A DNA stretch of 45,877 nt from Bacteroidota bacterium (GCA_963169455.1 CAUJDW010000095.1:1-45877); one strand, 5' to 3'. Shown: positions 32,116-41,156, counted from the stretch's first letter. Numbers and translations: made by a program. Notes: generated by a model not told the origin, from the letters alone.

Positions 32116-34965
32116 ATGAAAAACACCCCCCATGTTATAAGCATTCTTCTCGCTTTTTTATTCCTGCTCTGCGGCCTTCCCAGTATCCCTGCTCAAACCT
32201 GCCACGCTGATTCTTTGCCTTCCATCGAAAGCGAGCTGAAGTCGCGGCTAAATCGCAAAAACCGCTCCACCGGCGAAGCGGAAGCCATCAGGGAGGGCAT
32301 CTTCGCTATTGCAAAATGCTTCTACTCAAATGGAGAATACGAAGATGCCTTGTCCAGGCTGATCTTTCTCGAAAAAAACTTTAATTCCACTTCACCTTCC
32401 GCCCGGGAGGCGTTCGTGCGTATTTACACCTTGTTTGGCAAGGCTTACGGGAAGCAGAATATGTACAGGGAATCAATCGAATATTTTGAGAAGGCGCTGA
32501 GGCTTTGCCCGGAAAGCCCTGAAGAGGAGGAATTGGATACGAGAATTGACCTTTTGTACAAAATCGCCCAGAACTATCTCAAAACGGAGGATTACCTGGC
32601 TTCAGCTGAATACTCGCAGTATGCCTTGGCAGCTATTAAGCGTAATAATTTAAGCCAAACAGATCTGGAAATAAAAGTATTAAAACAGCTAGGAGATACG
32701 TACAGGTTTTTAAAAAATTACCAGCGGTCGAAAGAATATTATGAAAGGGGCGTTGCTTTAGCGAAAATGCATACAGATAATTTTGAGAAAAAGGATTTTT
32801 TGGGTCGCCTTTATTTAAAGATGGGTAGCATGCATTATCAGTTTGATAAATACGGAGATGCAATTCAAAACTTTAAAAAAAGCATAATGTACTATTCAGA
32901 AATAAAGGGAGAAAATCATCCTGATGTTGCACATGCAAAGAACTCTTTAGGCAATACATACTATTATTTGAAAGACTATCTTAAGGCAAATCAATTCTAT
33001 CTAGAGACAATTCCTGTTTTTAAAAGTGAAGGATTAACCACACTTTTAGCCAACCAATACTCCAAAATAGGCGCCTGTTACACCAATATGGGGGAATATG
33101 GCAAAGCCGGCCAATATCTGGAGCGGGCCCTGTCCACACTGGAGTTTGACAGCCGTCAGCTTCACCCCTTTGGCGCTTATAAAGGCAAGCCTGGGGATTT
33201 AATGATCATCCTCTACTTCACCGCCAAGAACCATCAGAAGGCTTATGAAGCGGGGCGGGGCCGGGCTGAGCTTTACGAAGCCGCCCGCTATTTCGCGCTT
33301 TGCGTCCGTTACCTGGAGTTTATCAGCAATGAGTTGGACGAGCCGGGTTCCGGCACCTATTTTCTGGACCGTTTTTATTATGTGATCGAAACGGCGATCG
33401 GCAATTGTTATGATTTGTATCAGGAGACGGACAGCCTGCATTATGTCGATCTGGCTTTTGGTTATGCCGAGCGCAGCAAGGCCCTGTTGTTGAAGGAAGC
33501 GCTCCGCAAGGCCGACGTGGAGGAGCATCTGGGGCTGCCGGCCGCGCTGCTCAGGCGGGAGCGGAGCCTGGCAGGGGAACTCGCCGGCCTGGAAAACCGG
33601 CGCTACGAGGCCCGGCAGGCGGGCGACGAAGCGCGCAGCCATGAACTGACCGGCCGGATCTATTCGGTGAGGCAGGCGCACAAACTGCTGATGGACTCCA
33701 TCGAAACGGCCTACCCGGCCTACGCCCAATTCCGGGCCCCGGCCGAGCCGCTGTCTATCGAAGAAGTCAGGGCGCGCCTGTTGCAGCCGGGCCAGGCACT
33801 GGTGCAGTATTTCGAGGGGGAAGACGAACTCTTTATTTTTACCTTCACCAGCGGGGGGTGCGCCTTAAGCAGAATTCCACGCGACCCCTCCCTGAAAAAA
33901 GCCGTGGAGGCTTTCCGGGAGAGCATCTACCGCTGGGCGCTGGAGCAGGAGGATTCCCTGCTCACGCCGTACCTGCAGTACGGGCAGTTCCTCTACCGGC
34001 AGCTCATCGGGCCCATTGCCGCGCAACTGCCGCCGCAACTCATCATTGTGCCCGACGGCATACTGGAATACCTGCCTTTTGAAGCCCTGCTTTATGAAGC
34101 CCCGCCGGCCGGCTCTGCTGCTTTTGCCGATTATCCCTACCTGCTGCGCCGCTACCGGATCAGTTTTGCGCATTCCGCGCGCCTCCTGTACGAAATGCGG
34201 CGCGGGGAGGCGAGCGCTCCCCGGCGGCAGGTGCTGGCCTATGCGCCCTGGTTCGAAAGGGTTCCGGGCGAAGGGGAATCCGTAGCCCTGCGGCGCAACG
34301 GGCTGGGCCGCTTGTACGGCAATGAGGAAGAGGCTGCCCATATCCGGCGGCTGCTGAAGGCCAGCGTCCGGAAGCGGGAGGAAGCCACCCGGGCCCGCTT
34401 TCTGGAAGAGGCGCCGCTTTACAGCATCATCCACCTGGCCACCCACGCCAAGGCCAACGACGAGGAGGGAGAGTATTCCTTCCTGGCCTTCACCGGCGCA
34501 GACGACAGCCTGCGCGACGCGCGCCTTTACGCCAAAGACCTGTTCAACCTGCGGCTGCCGGCAGAGATGGTCGTGCTGAGCGCCTGTGAGACGGGCCTGG
34601 GCGAACTGCGGCGCGGCGAGGGTGTCATCAGCCTGGCGCGCGGCTTTTCGCAGGCTGGCGCCCGCAGCCTCGTCACCACCCTCTGGCGGGTGAGCGACCG
34701 GGAATCTGCAGAGCTGATGCGCCTGTTCTACGAGAACCTGGCCCAGGGGCTGCCCAAAGACGACGCCCTGCACCGGGCCAAGCTGTCCTTCATCGGCGCG
34801 GCGCCTCCCTCCCGCGCCCACCCCTTCTTCTGGGCCGCCTTCGTGCCTACAGGCGACATGTCGCCCATCCGGGCCCGCAGGCAGGGGCAGGGGCGGTGGC
34901 AATGGGGGCTGGCGCTACTGGGCGCCGGGCTGGCCGGCTGGTGGCTGAGGAGAAGAGGAAGGTGA
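32116..34965 (+). CDS. TPR-repeat protein with C-terminal CHAT (caspase-like) domain
   Basis: The 949-residue protein has a signal peptide (ISILLAFLFLLCGLPSIPAQ region), about eight TPR repeats (residues ~70-400), a helical linker and a CHAT domain (~640-920). The CHAT catalytic pair is intact: His777 in 'IIHLATHAKAN' and Cys824 in 'VVLSACETGLGEL'. A hydrophobic helix ends the protein ('WGLALLGAGLAGWWL') followed by RRRGR. CHAT domains are clan CD cysteine proteases related to caspases and separases. The predicted topology would be periplasmic or outward facing with a C-terminal anchor; this is inferred. The TPR part (around 32640-33060) is clearly AT-richer than the CHAT part. Confidence 0.9.
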   Translation: MKNTPHVISILLAFLFLLCGLPSIPAQTCHADSLPSIESELKSRLNRKNRSTGEAEAIREGIFAIAKCFYSNGEYEDALSRLIFLEKNFNSTSPSAREAFVRIYTLFGKAYGKQNMYRESIEYFEKALRLCPESPEEEELDTRIDLLYKIAQNYLKTEDYLASAEYSQYALAAIKRNNLSQTDLEIKVLKQLGDTYRFLKNYQRSKEYYERGVALAKMHTDNFEKKDFLGRLYLKMGSMHYQFDKYGDAIQNFKKSIMYYSEIKGENHPDVAHAKNSLGNTYYYLKDYLKANQFYLETIPVFKSEGLTTLLANQYSKIGACYTNMGEYGKAGQYLERALSTLEFDSRQLHPFGAYKGKPGDLMIILYFTAKNHQKAYEAGRGRAELYEAARYFALCVRYLEFISNELDEPGSGTYFLDRFYYVIETAIGNCYDLYQETDSLHYVDLAFGYAERSKALLLKEALRKADVEEHLGLPAALLRRERSLAGELAGLENRRYEARQAGDEARSHELTGRIYSVRQAHKLLMDSIETAYPAYAQFRAPAEPLSIEEVRARLLQPGQALVQYFEGEDELFIFTFTSGGCALSRIPRDPSLKKAVEAFRESIYRWALEQEDSLLTPYLQYGQFLYRQLIGPIAAQLPPQLIIVPDGILEYLPFEALLYEAPPAGSAAFADYPYLLRRYRISFAHSARLLYEMRRGEASAPRRQVLAYAPWFERVPGEGESVALRRNGLGRLYGNEEEAAHIRRLLKASVRKREEATRARFLEEAPLYSIIHLATHAKANDEEGEYSFLAFTGADDSLRDARLYAKDLFNLRLPAEMVVLSACETGLGELRRGEGVISLARGFSQAGARSLVTTLWRVSDRESAELMRLFYENLAQGLPKDDALHRAKLSFIGAAPPSRAHPFFWAAFVPTGDMSPIRARRQGQGRWQWGLALLGAGLAGWWLRRRGR

Positions 34966-35055
34966 CGCGCTTTCTGGAACAGCTCCGAACATCACCCTTT
35001 GAACGCCGTGCAACCCTCCGCTCCCAAAACCCTCCTTACCTGAAAACACCCAACT

Positions 35056-36702
35056 ATGAAAAACCTGGCTTTACTAATCCTGTGCAGCTTCCTCCTCACC
35101 AGGGCCTATGCGCAAAACGGGCTCACCGCAGCCGGCTGGCAGGCTGACCTGCGCTTTCTTCAGCAGACAGTGCACAAAGACTATCCTTTCCTGTTCAAAA
35201 AAACCACGGCCGCGCAGTTCGACGCCGAAGTGGACAGGTTGTACGAAGCGATCCCCACACTACAGGAACACGAGATCGTCGCCGGGCTGGCGCGCATCGT
35301 GGCCTCCTTCCAGTATGGCCACACGGATATCGGCTGGCGAAACTTGCCGCTGAAATACCATGTGCTGCCGCTGAATTTATACTGGTTCAGCGACGGCATC
35401 TACGTTGAAGGCGCACATAAGGATTACGCTCCGGCGCTGGGCGCCAGGCTGCTCCAGGTTGAGGGCATGCCGGTTGAGAAAGCACTGGAAGCCGTACGCC
35501 CCCTGGCGCCTGCTGAAAACGATCAGTATTTCAAAGCCTACGGCCTGGATTTCCTGCTGGTTCCCGAAGCCCTGCATGCACAGGGCATCACCGGAGCTTT
35601 GAAAGAAACAGTCACCCTGACGCTGGAAAAAGACGGCAAAACCCGGGATTACACATTCCCTGCTGTAGAAGCCTACCGCTTTCCCCGCAATTACGGTTTC
35701 GTGAAAGCCGAAGGCGATTGGCTTAGCATCCGCGACGGCAGCCAGCCCCCCCACTACCTGAAAAACCTGGATAAGATTTACTATTTCGAATACCTGCCCG
35801 GGCACAAAACCGTTTACGTGCGCCATAGCCAGATACAGGACGACCCCGAAGAGGCCATACCGGACTTTTACGGGCGGGTGTTCGATTTCATCGAAAAGAA
35901 CGATGTGGAGCGCCTGGTGCTGGACGTGCGGCTCAACGGCGGCGGCAACAATTACAAAAACAAGCCCATCGTGACGGGCATCATCCGCAGCGAGAAAATC
36001 AACAAGCCCGGCAAGCTCTTCGTCATCATCGGGCGGCGCACCTTCTCGGCCTGCCAGAACCTGGTGAACGAGCTGGACAACTACACCAACGCCATCTTCG
36101 TGGGGGAGCCGACGGCCGAAAACATCAACTTCTACGGCGACAATAACCGCGTTGAACTGCCGAACAGCAAGATCCCCGTATTCCTGTCTTTCGCATGGTG
36201 GCAGGACAAGCCCCAGTGGGAGAACGCCCCCTGGCTGGCGCCCCACATCGCTGTCGAGATGAGCTTTGCCGAGTACCGCGCCAACCGCGACCCGGTGCTG
36301 GAAACCGCCCTGAACGTCCGGGCTAATGATTTCATCCTGGACCCCATGGCCTATTTCACCGAACTGTACATGGCCAATAAACTGGACGTCCTGGAAGCCG
36401 AGGCCGGAAAAATGGCCAAAGACCCGAAGTACCGCTTTTTCGACTTCGAGGGAGAGCTTAACCGCACGGGATACAACCTGCTGAACCGCCAGCAACTGGA
36501 GCCCGCGATCTACGTTTTCCAGCTCAACACCAGGCTGTTTCCCGATTCGGCCAATACCTGGGACAGCCTCGGAGAGGCTCACTGGAAGGCTGACAAAAAA
36601 GAAAAGGCCATTGAGTATTACAACAGGGCCATAGAACTGGATCCGCACGGCAGCGTCGGCGAGAATGCCCGGAATATGCTGAAGCAGATCAATAAGATGT
36701 AG
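35056..36702 (+). CDS. S41-type peptidase (tail-specific protease-like) with C-terminal TPR
   Basis: The 548-residue protein has a signal peptide (NLALLILCSFLLTRAYAQ). The S41 core is visible in 'VERLVLDVRLNGGGNNYKNK', 'LFVIIGRRTFSACQNLVNEL' and 'AIFVGEPTAENINFYGD'. The serine in 'TFSACQN' sits where the S41 nucleophile lies, but the neighbouring GE residues of the classic TSAGE motif are missing, so activity is uncertain. One TPR-like unit ('AHWKADKKEKAIEYYNRAIE') lies at the C-terminus. It starts 90 bases after the CHAT gene. Confidence 0.82.
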   Translation: MKNLALLILCSFLLTRAYAQNGLTAAGWQADLRFLQQTVHKDYPFLFKKTTAAQFDAEVDRLYEAIPTLQEHEIVAGLARIVASFQYGHTDIGWRNLPLKYHVLPLNLYWFSDGIYVEGAHKDYAPALGARLLQVEGMPVEKALEAVRPLAPAENDQYFKAYGLDFLLVPEALHAQGITGALKETVTLTLEKDGKTRDYTFPAVEAYRFPRNYGFVKAEGDWLSIRDGSQPPHYLKNLDKIYYFEYLPGHKTVYVRHSQIQDDPEEAIPDFYGRVFDFIEKNDVERLVLDVRLNGGGNNYKNKPIVTGIIRSEKINKPGKLFVIIGRRTFSACQNLVNELDNYTNAIFVGEPTAENINFYGDNNRVELPNSKIPVFLSFAWWQDKPQWENAPWLAPHIAVEMSFAEYRANRDPVLETALNVRANDFILDPMAYFTELYMANKLDVLEAEAGKMAKDPKYRFFDFEGELNRTGYNLLNRQQLEPAIYVFQLNTRLFPDSANTWDSLGEAHWKADKKEKAIEYYNRAIELDPHGSVGENARNMLKQINKM

Positions 36703-36705
36703 GGC

Positions 36706-36778
36706 TTTTTATCCGGCACGTTTTATCCGGCACGTTTATCCGGCACGTTTACTAAACCTCCAAGGTTTAGTAAACGTG
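36706..36778. repeat. Triple ATCCGGCACG repeat plus TTTACTAAACCT palindrome
   Basis: Three copies of T(3-5)ATCCGGCACG lie at 36706-36720, 36721-36734 and 36735-36747. The last runs into a perfect hairpin: 16-base arms at 36744-36759 and 36763-36778 with loop CCA. It sits between the convergent S41 and cyclase genes and is the first of the TTTACTAAACCT family around the transposase. Confidence 0.85.
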
Positions 36779-36787
36779 TTTAGGTGT

Positions 36788-38056
36788 TTAAACGTGGTTA
36801 ACGCGTGCAGCTTCTTCCGCCACAAAATACATCTTCGTCAGCCCCTTTCCTTTCACGAACTCCGGCTCCCGTTCCACAAAGGTGAAATCGTCCCGAACCA
36901 GCTGGTAGGACTCTTCGGAGAGGTTGATTTTCATGGGTGCGGAATGATTTTCCATCCGCGAGGCGGTATTCACCGTGTCGCCGAAGATGTCATAGATGTA
37001 CTTCTTCACGCCGACCACTCCACCCACGATGCTGCCGGAGTGAATGCCGATCCGCATGGACCACTGAATGGGGTGGCGGTGGTTGCGATCCTCCAGGTAC
37101 CGGAGGATGTCGATGGCCGCCCTGACAACCTGCCGGGCGTGGCTGGGGTGGGCCTCCGGCATGCCGCAGACGCATAGGTAGGCGTCACCGATGGTCTTGA
37201 TCCGCTCACAGGAATGCCGCTCCACGATCTCATCAAAAGCGGTGAAAATTTCGTTGAGTTCGCCGATCAGCACGTCGGGTTTGAAGCGGGCGGACTGGGC
37301 GGTGAAATCGACCAGGTCGGAAAAGAAAACCGTCACGGAATCGAAGCGCTCGGGTGAAGTGTAGCCGCTCTCTTTCAGCTCCTGCGCTACCTTGGCCGGC
37401 AGAATGTTGAGCAGTAGCTTTTCCGATTTCTGCTGCTCCTGCTCGATCTGCCGCCTGGCCAGGAAAGCATCCAGGCGGAAGCGGAACAACATCCTCGAAA
37501 TAAGCCAGGCTATTATATTCATGATGGCCGAGTTGAATACATTCACCTTTATGAATAAGCCGGAGCCTTCCACGGCCATGATTCCCAGAATAAAGATGGC
37601 GCCTGCAAGCGCGAAGCTTGCCAGGCTGAAAGCAGGGCTCAGGAAAAAGGCGGATGCCACCCCGAAGGCGGCAATGGTGTACGGCGACAAACGGGCCGTG
37701 TCAAAGGCGGCGCCGTATTGCATCCTTCCGGATACCACCAGCCAGGATCCGAACAAAAGGTAAGCCGTGAATCCGGTGAAGGCGGCCCATTGGCTGGCAA
37801 GCCTGCCGCCGGCGAGCTTCACCTTTTTATACCACCACAGGAAGGGCAGGAAGATGAGGTTAAAGCCAATGACCAGCGCCATGTCGGGGGCCCGGGCCGG
37901 CTCGTTGATGGTAAGAATGGTGATCCCTTCCAATACTGAAATCGCAATGCCCAGGGAGATAAACCGGTTGATGTTTTCCAGGCCGATCTCATGAAGAAAA
38001 TCACCCTTGAATTCAGGCGGAATCCGGACAAAGAAGCGGGAAAGCAGTTGGTTCAT
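36788..38056 (-). CDS. Membrane-bound class III adenylate cyclase
   Basis: From the ATG at 38056 the 422-residue product has five to six N-terminal membrane helices (about residues 28-195). A coiled stretch follows ('RRQIEQEQQKSEKLLLNILP'), then a class III cyclase domain. Metal-binding aspartates lie in 'VTVFFSDLVDFTAQSARF', the purine-contact lysine in 'CERIKTIGDAYLCVCG' and the Asp in 'YIYDIFGDTVNTASRM'. This Lys/Asp pair favours ATP over GTP. The frame extends upstream to 38113 only because it reads through the palindromic repeat at 38077-38107, so the start was moved to 38056. Confidence 0.9.
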   Translation of the reverse strand: MNQLLSRFFVRIPPEFKGDFLHEIGLENINRFISLGIAISVLEGITILTINEPARAPDMALVIGFNLIFLPFLWWYKKVKLAGGRLASQWAAFTGFTAYLLFGSWLVVSGRMQYGAAFDTARLSPYTIAAFGVASAFFLSPAFSLASFALAGAIFILGIMAVEGSGLFIKVNVFNSAIMNIIAWLISRMLFRFRLDAFLARRQIEQEQQKSEKLLLNILPAKVAQELKESGYTSPERFDSVTVFFSDLVDFTAQSARFKPDVLIGELNEIFTAFDEIVERHSCERIKTIGDAYLCVCGMPEAHPSHARQVVRAAIDILRYLEDRNHRHPIQWSMRIGIHSGSIVGGVVGVKKYIYDIFGDTVNTASRMENHSAPMKINLSEESYQLVRDDFTFVEREPEFVKGKGLTKMYFVAEEAARVNHV

Positions 38057-38076
38057 CGTCTGGGGAATTAGCGGCC

Positions 38077-38127
38077 CGTTTACTAAACCTCTCAGGTTTA
38101 GTAAACGTGTCAAACGCGTGTTGTCAG
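38077..38127. repeat. TTTACTAAACCT palindrome with 39-base direct repeat, copy 1
   Basis: CGTTTACTAAACCT (38077-38090) pairs perfectly with 38094-38107. From 38089 to 38127 the sequence is repeated exactly at 38161-38199. It lies upstream of the cyclase gene and downstream of the transposase gene. Confidence 0.88.
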
Positions 38128-38160
38128 ATTTTTACTTTTCATGAGCCGGCAAGCTACCGA

Positions 38161-38199
38161 CTCTCAGGTTTAGTAAACGTGTCAAACGCGTGTTGTCAG
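38161..38199. repeat. 39-base direct repeat, copy 2 (half palindrome) at the transposase 3' end
   Basis: This exact copy of 38089-38127 contains only the right arm of the palindrome. The transposase stop codon (38196-38198, minus strand) lies within its last bases. Confidence 0.88.
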
Positions 38200-38864
38200 T
38201 GATCAAAAGTTTCCAAATCAATATCCCGGTCTAATCGAAAGTCCTGATGATACCGGAGGAAAGATTTCGTCGCCAAGCCATTTTCTTCTGAAAACCAGGC
38301 AAGGACGGCAACCCTGTTCAAGAGGGAAGGTTTATGAAGCTGAATGTAGGCTTTCCAGGAAGAATAGCGCCATTCTTCATACGATTTGCAGAATCGGTGG
38401 TGCAAGGGGTTGTGATGGATGTAAGCCAGGAGATATTGCTGCTTATAACCTTCACTGACAGCTACTCGTTTGAAGCGTTTCTGGAATAAAGTGCCATTTC
38501 TACCTTCCTGCTTGTTGTAGGCCAGCGCATAGCTGGAGAATAAGCGCTTAAATTGGTCTTCCAAATAATCCGAATAAGACAGGATTCCGTTCAGCAGGCT
38601 TTCACTTTTCCTGGTCATTTGCTTATGAGCATGTTGTCTGAGCGCTTCATCCAAGGGCTTAACTCGTACCAAAAAGTGGAAATGGTTAGGCATCAGACAA
38701 TAGGCATACACGTCAAGATAAGGAAGGAGGGTTTTCCATTTTTGCAGGAAATAAACGTAGTTCTCCTGCTTGCTGAAAATATTTTCCTTCCCTACGGCTC
38801 GGTTATAAATATGATAAATAATATCTGGCTCGAGATCTTGCCAATAATTGACGCGCTTGGCCAT
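38196..38864 (-). CDS. RAYT-type transposase (REP-associated tyrosine transposase, Y1_Tnp)
   Basis: The 222-residue protein belongs to the Y1 HUH transposase superfamily in its RAYT subgroup. It shows the N-terminal 'YHIYNRAVGKENIF' motif, the metal-binding HUH pair in 'AYCLMPNHFHFLVRVKPLDE', 'GTLFQKRFKRVAV' and 'YIHHNPLHHRF'. The catalytic tyrosine is probably Tyr172 or its neighbour in 'QQYLLAYIHHNP'; the exact residue was not resolved. Domesticated RAYTs process REP palindromes. Here palindromes lie on both sides: the 39-base repeat at the stop and a full one 29 bases upstream of the ATG. The gene is lower in GC than its neighbours, which is consistent with mobility. Confidence 0.87.
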   Translation of the reverse strand: MAKRVNYWQDLEPDIIYHIYNRAVGKENIFSKQENYVYFLQKWKTLLPYLDVYAYCLMPNHFHFLVRVKPLDEALRQHAHKQMTRKSESLLNGILSYSDYLEDQFKRLFSSYALAYNKQEGRNGTLFQKRFKRVAVSEGYKQQYLLAYIHHNPLHHRFCKSYEEWRYSSWKAYIQLHKPSLLNRVAVLAWFSEENGLATKSFLRYHQDFRLDRDIDLETFDH

Positions 38865-38892
38865 GGGGTTTTATTTTAGGTGTTGATTATTT

Positions 38893-38929
38893 ATACGTTT
38901 ACTAAACCTCTAAGGTTTAGTAAACGTAT
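38893..38929. repeat. TTTACTAAACCT palindrome overlapping the GH3 hydrolase stop codon
   Basis: Perfect 17-base arms (38893-38909 and 38913-38929) enclose a CTA loop. The left part lies upstream of the RAYT gene. The right arm encodes the last residues and the TAA stop (38917-38919, minus strand) of the GH3 beta-glucosidase. Confidence 0.9.
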
Positions 38930-41079
38930 ACCTCTATTCCCCCCCTCAGCCGGATGTCTTCCGAAGAAGCCCCGATCAATAGCTCTACCGGCCCTTTCTC
39001 CAGCACGAAAGCCTGTTGCTCCGCATCCCAGTATTTCAGATCCTCCGCCATCAGAGGAATCGTCACGGCCCTGCTTTCCCCGGCCGGGATGTGAACCCGC
39101 TTAAAGCCTTTTAATGCCTTGGCCGGCCGTTCCACTTTCGAAGCGGGGAAGCGCACGTAGAGCTGAATGACTTCATCGCTGTCGAAATCGCCGGTGTTTT
39201 TTACGTTCAGGGCCACTTCCACCACTTCTCCGTCCTTTATGCCGGGCTGGCTGGTTTGCAGCCCGGAATACTCAAAGGAAGTGTACGCCAGGCCGTGGCC
39301 GAAAGGGAAGAGCGGCTCGTGCCGGCTGTACATATAGGTGCGCCCGTTGCGGATATCGTAATCCAGGATGGGCGGCAACTGATCGATGGAGGCGGGCCAG
39401 GTTTGCACCAGGCGCCCGGCCGGGCTCTCGGCGCCGAAGAGGATGTCGGCCAGCCCGTTGCCCAGTTCCTGGCTGGACTGGGTGATGTGCAGGATGGCGG
39501 GAACGTTTTCCTTTGACCAGGGGATGGCGTAGGGGAAGCTGGATACCAGAACCAGCACGGTGTTGGGGTTGGCCGCCACTACCAGTTTGACGAGGTCTTC
39601 CTGTTCCAGGGAGATGGCCTGGCGGTCCACTTCCTCGCGGCCGTCGCTGGCAACGTGGTTTTGCCCCCAGCCCAGGCCATAGCTCAGGGGGTGGTTGCCG
39701 ATGCACACGATGGCGATGTCGGACTCGCGCGCGGCGATGACGGCGGAGTCCGCCTTGTTGCTGGCGGCAAAGCGCACGCTTTCGCCGGCCCCGGCGGCAT
39801 TCCGGATGCCGTCCAGGGCGGAAACCCGGTAGGGCGGCGCACCGGCGTACCAGTCGGAAACGACGAGCCCGGCGCTCGGCCCGATGACGGCGATGGATCG
39901 GAGCGCCTCTTTTTTGAGGGGCAGCAGGCTTTCATTTTTCAGCAGCACGATGGATTTGCGCGTGGCTTTCCGCGCCAGTTCCATGGCCGCCGGCTTGCTC
40001 CAGGGGCGGATCGTGTCGGCCAGCCCGATATAGGCGTAGGGGTTGTTGCGGTTGTTATCCAGCAGGCCCAGCTTGAGCAAAACGCGCAGCGGCCCGCGGA
40101 CGGCCAGGTCGATATCGTCCTCTGTAAGCAGCCCTTTTTCCATCGCGGCCTGCAAATCCGTTTTGTAATTGTCCAGAAACATATTGATCCCCGCTTTGAT
40201 ACAGGCGGCGGTTGCCTCCGGGAAATCGGGGAAATAGCGGTGCCCGATAACCAGCAGCCTCATGCCGCCGCCGTCGGTGCAGATGATCCCGTTCTGCCCC
40301 CATTCGGCTACGGTTATCTCCTTCAGCATGGGATGCACGTGGCAGGGAACGCCATTGTGTTTGTTGTACGCCGCCATAAAGGCCCGGGAGCCGCCTTCGG
40401 TGACGCCCTTGTAAAAGGCGTAAGCGTAGTATTCGCGCCACAGCCGCTCGTCGAAATCCGAAGAGTTGGTAAAGCGGTTGTTCTCGTTGCTGTTGGCCAG
40501 GAAGTGCTTCATCAGGGAAGCCGTTCGCCAGTAGCGGGGGTGGGGGCCCTGCAGGCCTTTGACATAGGCCGTGGTGAGCACCGAAGCCAGGTAGGCGTCT
40601 TCGCCATAACATTCCTCCGTGCGCCCCCAGCGGACGTCGCGGCCCAGGTCGGCATTGGGGGCCAGTACGATGAGGCCGGCTTTTCCGTAGTTCCTGTTCT
40701 GGGCCAGGAAGCGGGCCTCGTAAGCCTCCCAGGCGGCAATCTGTTCCTGCAGTTCCGGGTCCCACATCTGGGCCAGCCCAATGGCCTGGGGGAAGGTGGT
40801 GGTCGGCGCTTCGCCTTCCCCTTTCACCGCCCAGTTGGCCGGCCCGCTGTAGGCCAGCCCGTGCAGCCCCTCCACGATTTTCGTGCCTTTCACCCCCAGC
40901 CGTGGCGCGCCCGCCGGGCGGGAAGAGAGGTTGTCGATCTTTTCTTCCAGGGTCATCAGGGAAATCAGGTTATCCAGGCGCTGCTCGTCGGGGAGGGTGA
41001 TGTCCTGGAAGGGGTAGGGCTGGGCAAGGGTAAAGCCGGCAAGGAGTATCAAGAGGAGAATGGTGGAATACTTTTTCAT
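38917..41079 (-). CDS. Glycoside hydrolase family 3 beta-glucosidase-like protein
   Basis: The 720-residue secreted enzyme has a signal peptide (STILLLILLAGFTLAQ). The GH3 N-terminal barrel follows ('PTTTFPQAIGLAQMWDPEL', 'NADLGRDVRWGRTEECYGED'), then 'LMKHFLANSNENNR' and the nucleophile region 'NGIICTDGGGMRLL' with Asp269. The usual Trp after this Asp is replaced by Gly. The C-terminal sandwich includes 'RKATRKSIVLLKNESLLPLK' and a fibronectin-like end ('FPFGHGLAYTSFEYSG'). The final residues and stop fall inside a palindromic repeat. The promoter at 41109-41139 matches consensus. It probably releases glucosyl or related sugars in the periplasm. Confidence 0.92.
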   Translation of the reverse strand: MKKYSTILLLILLAGFTLAQPYPFQDITLPDEQRLDNLISLMTLEEKIDNLSSRPAGAPRLGVKGTKIVEGLHGLAYSGPANWAVKGEGEAPTTTFPQAIGLAQMWDPELQEQIAAWEAYEARFLAQNRNYGKAGLIVLAPNADLGRDVRWGRTEECYGEDAYLASVLTTAYVKGLQGPHPRYWRTASLMKHFLANSNENNRFTNSSDFDERLWREYYAYAFYKGVTEGGSRAFMAAYNKHNGVPCHVHPMLKEITVAEWGQNGIICTDGGGMRLLVIGHRYFPDFPEATAACIKAGINMFLDNYKTDLQAAMEKGLLTEDDIDLAVRGPLRVLLKLGLLDNNRNNPYAYIGLADTIRPWSKPAAMELARKATRKSIVLLKNESLLPLKKEALRSIAVIGPSAGLVVSDWYAGAPPYRVSALDGIRNAAGAGESVRFAASNKADSAVIAARESDIAIVCIGNHPLSYGLGWGQNHVASDGREEVDRQAISLEQEDLVKLVVAANPNTVLVLVSSFPYAIPWSKENVPAILHITQSSQELGNGLADILFGAESPAGRLVQTWPASIDQLPPILDYDIRNGRTYMYSRHEPLFPFGHGLAYTSFEYSGLQTSQPGIKDGEVVEVALNVKNTGDFDSDEVIQLYVRFPASKVERPAKALKGFKRVHIPAGESRAVTIPLMAEDLKYWDAEQQAFVLEKGPVELLIGASSEDIRLRGGIEVYVY

Positions 41080-41108
41080 GGGGACAAGCTTATGTTCATC
41101 ATATCAAA

Positions 41109-41139
41109 CAAATCTAGTTTTTTTGTTTAAGGCAGCAAA
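41109..41139 (-). promoter_or_regulatory. Consensus Bacteroidota promoter of the GH3 hydrolase gene
   Basis: On the minus strand, TTTG (41139-41136), a 19-base spacer and TAGATTTG (41116-41109) match the sigma-A consensus TTTG-N19-TAnnTTTG exactly. It lies 29 bases before the ATG. Confidence 0.75.
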
Positions 41140-41156
41140 CATTATGCGATCCGGAA

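Noticed and set aside
38057-38113. N-terminal extension of the cyclase
   Set aside because: The codons come from the palindromic repeat and are not part of the membrane domain.
39655-41130. 491-codon frame antisense to the GH3 hydrolase
   Set aside because: It is a shadow of a well supported gene and runs over that gene's promoter.
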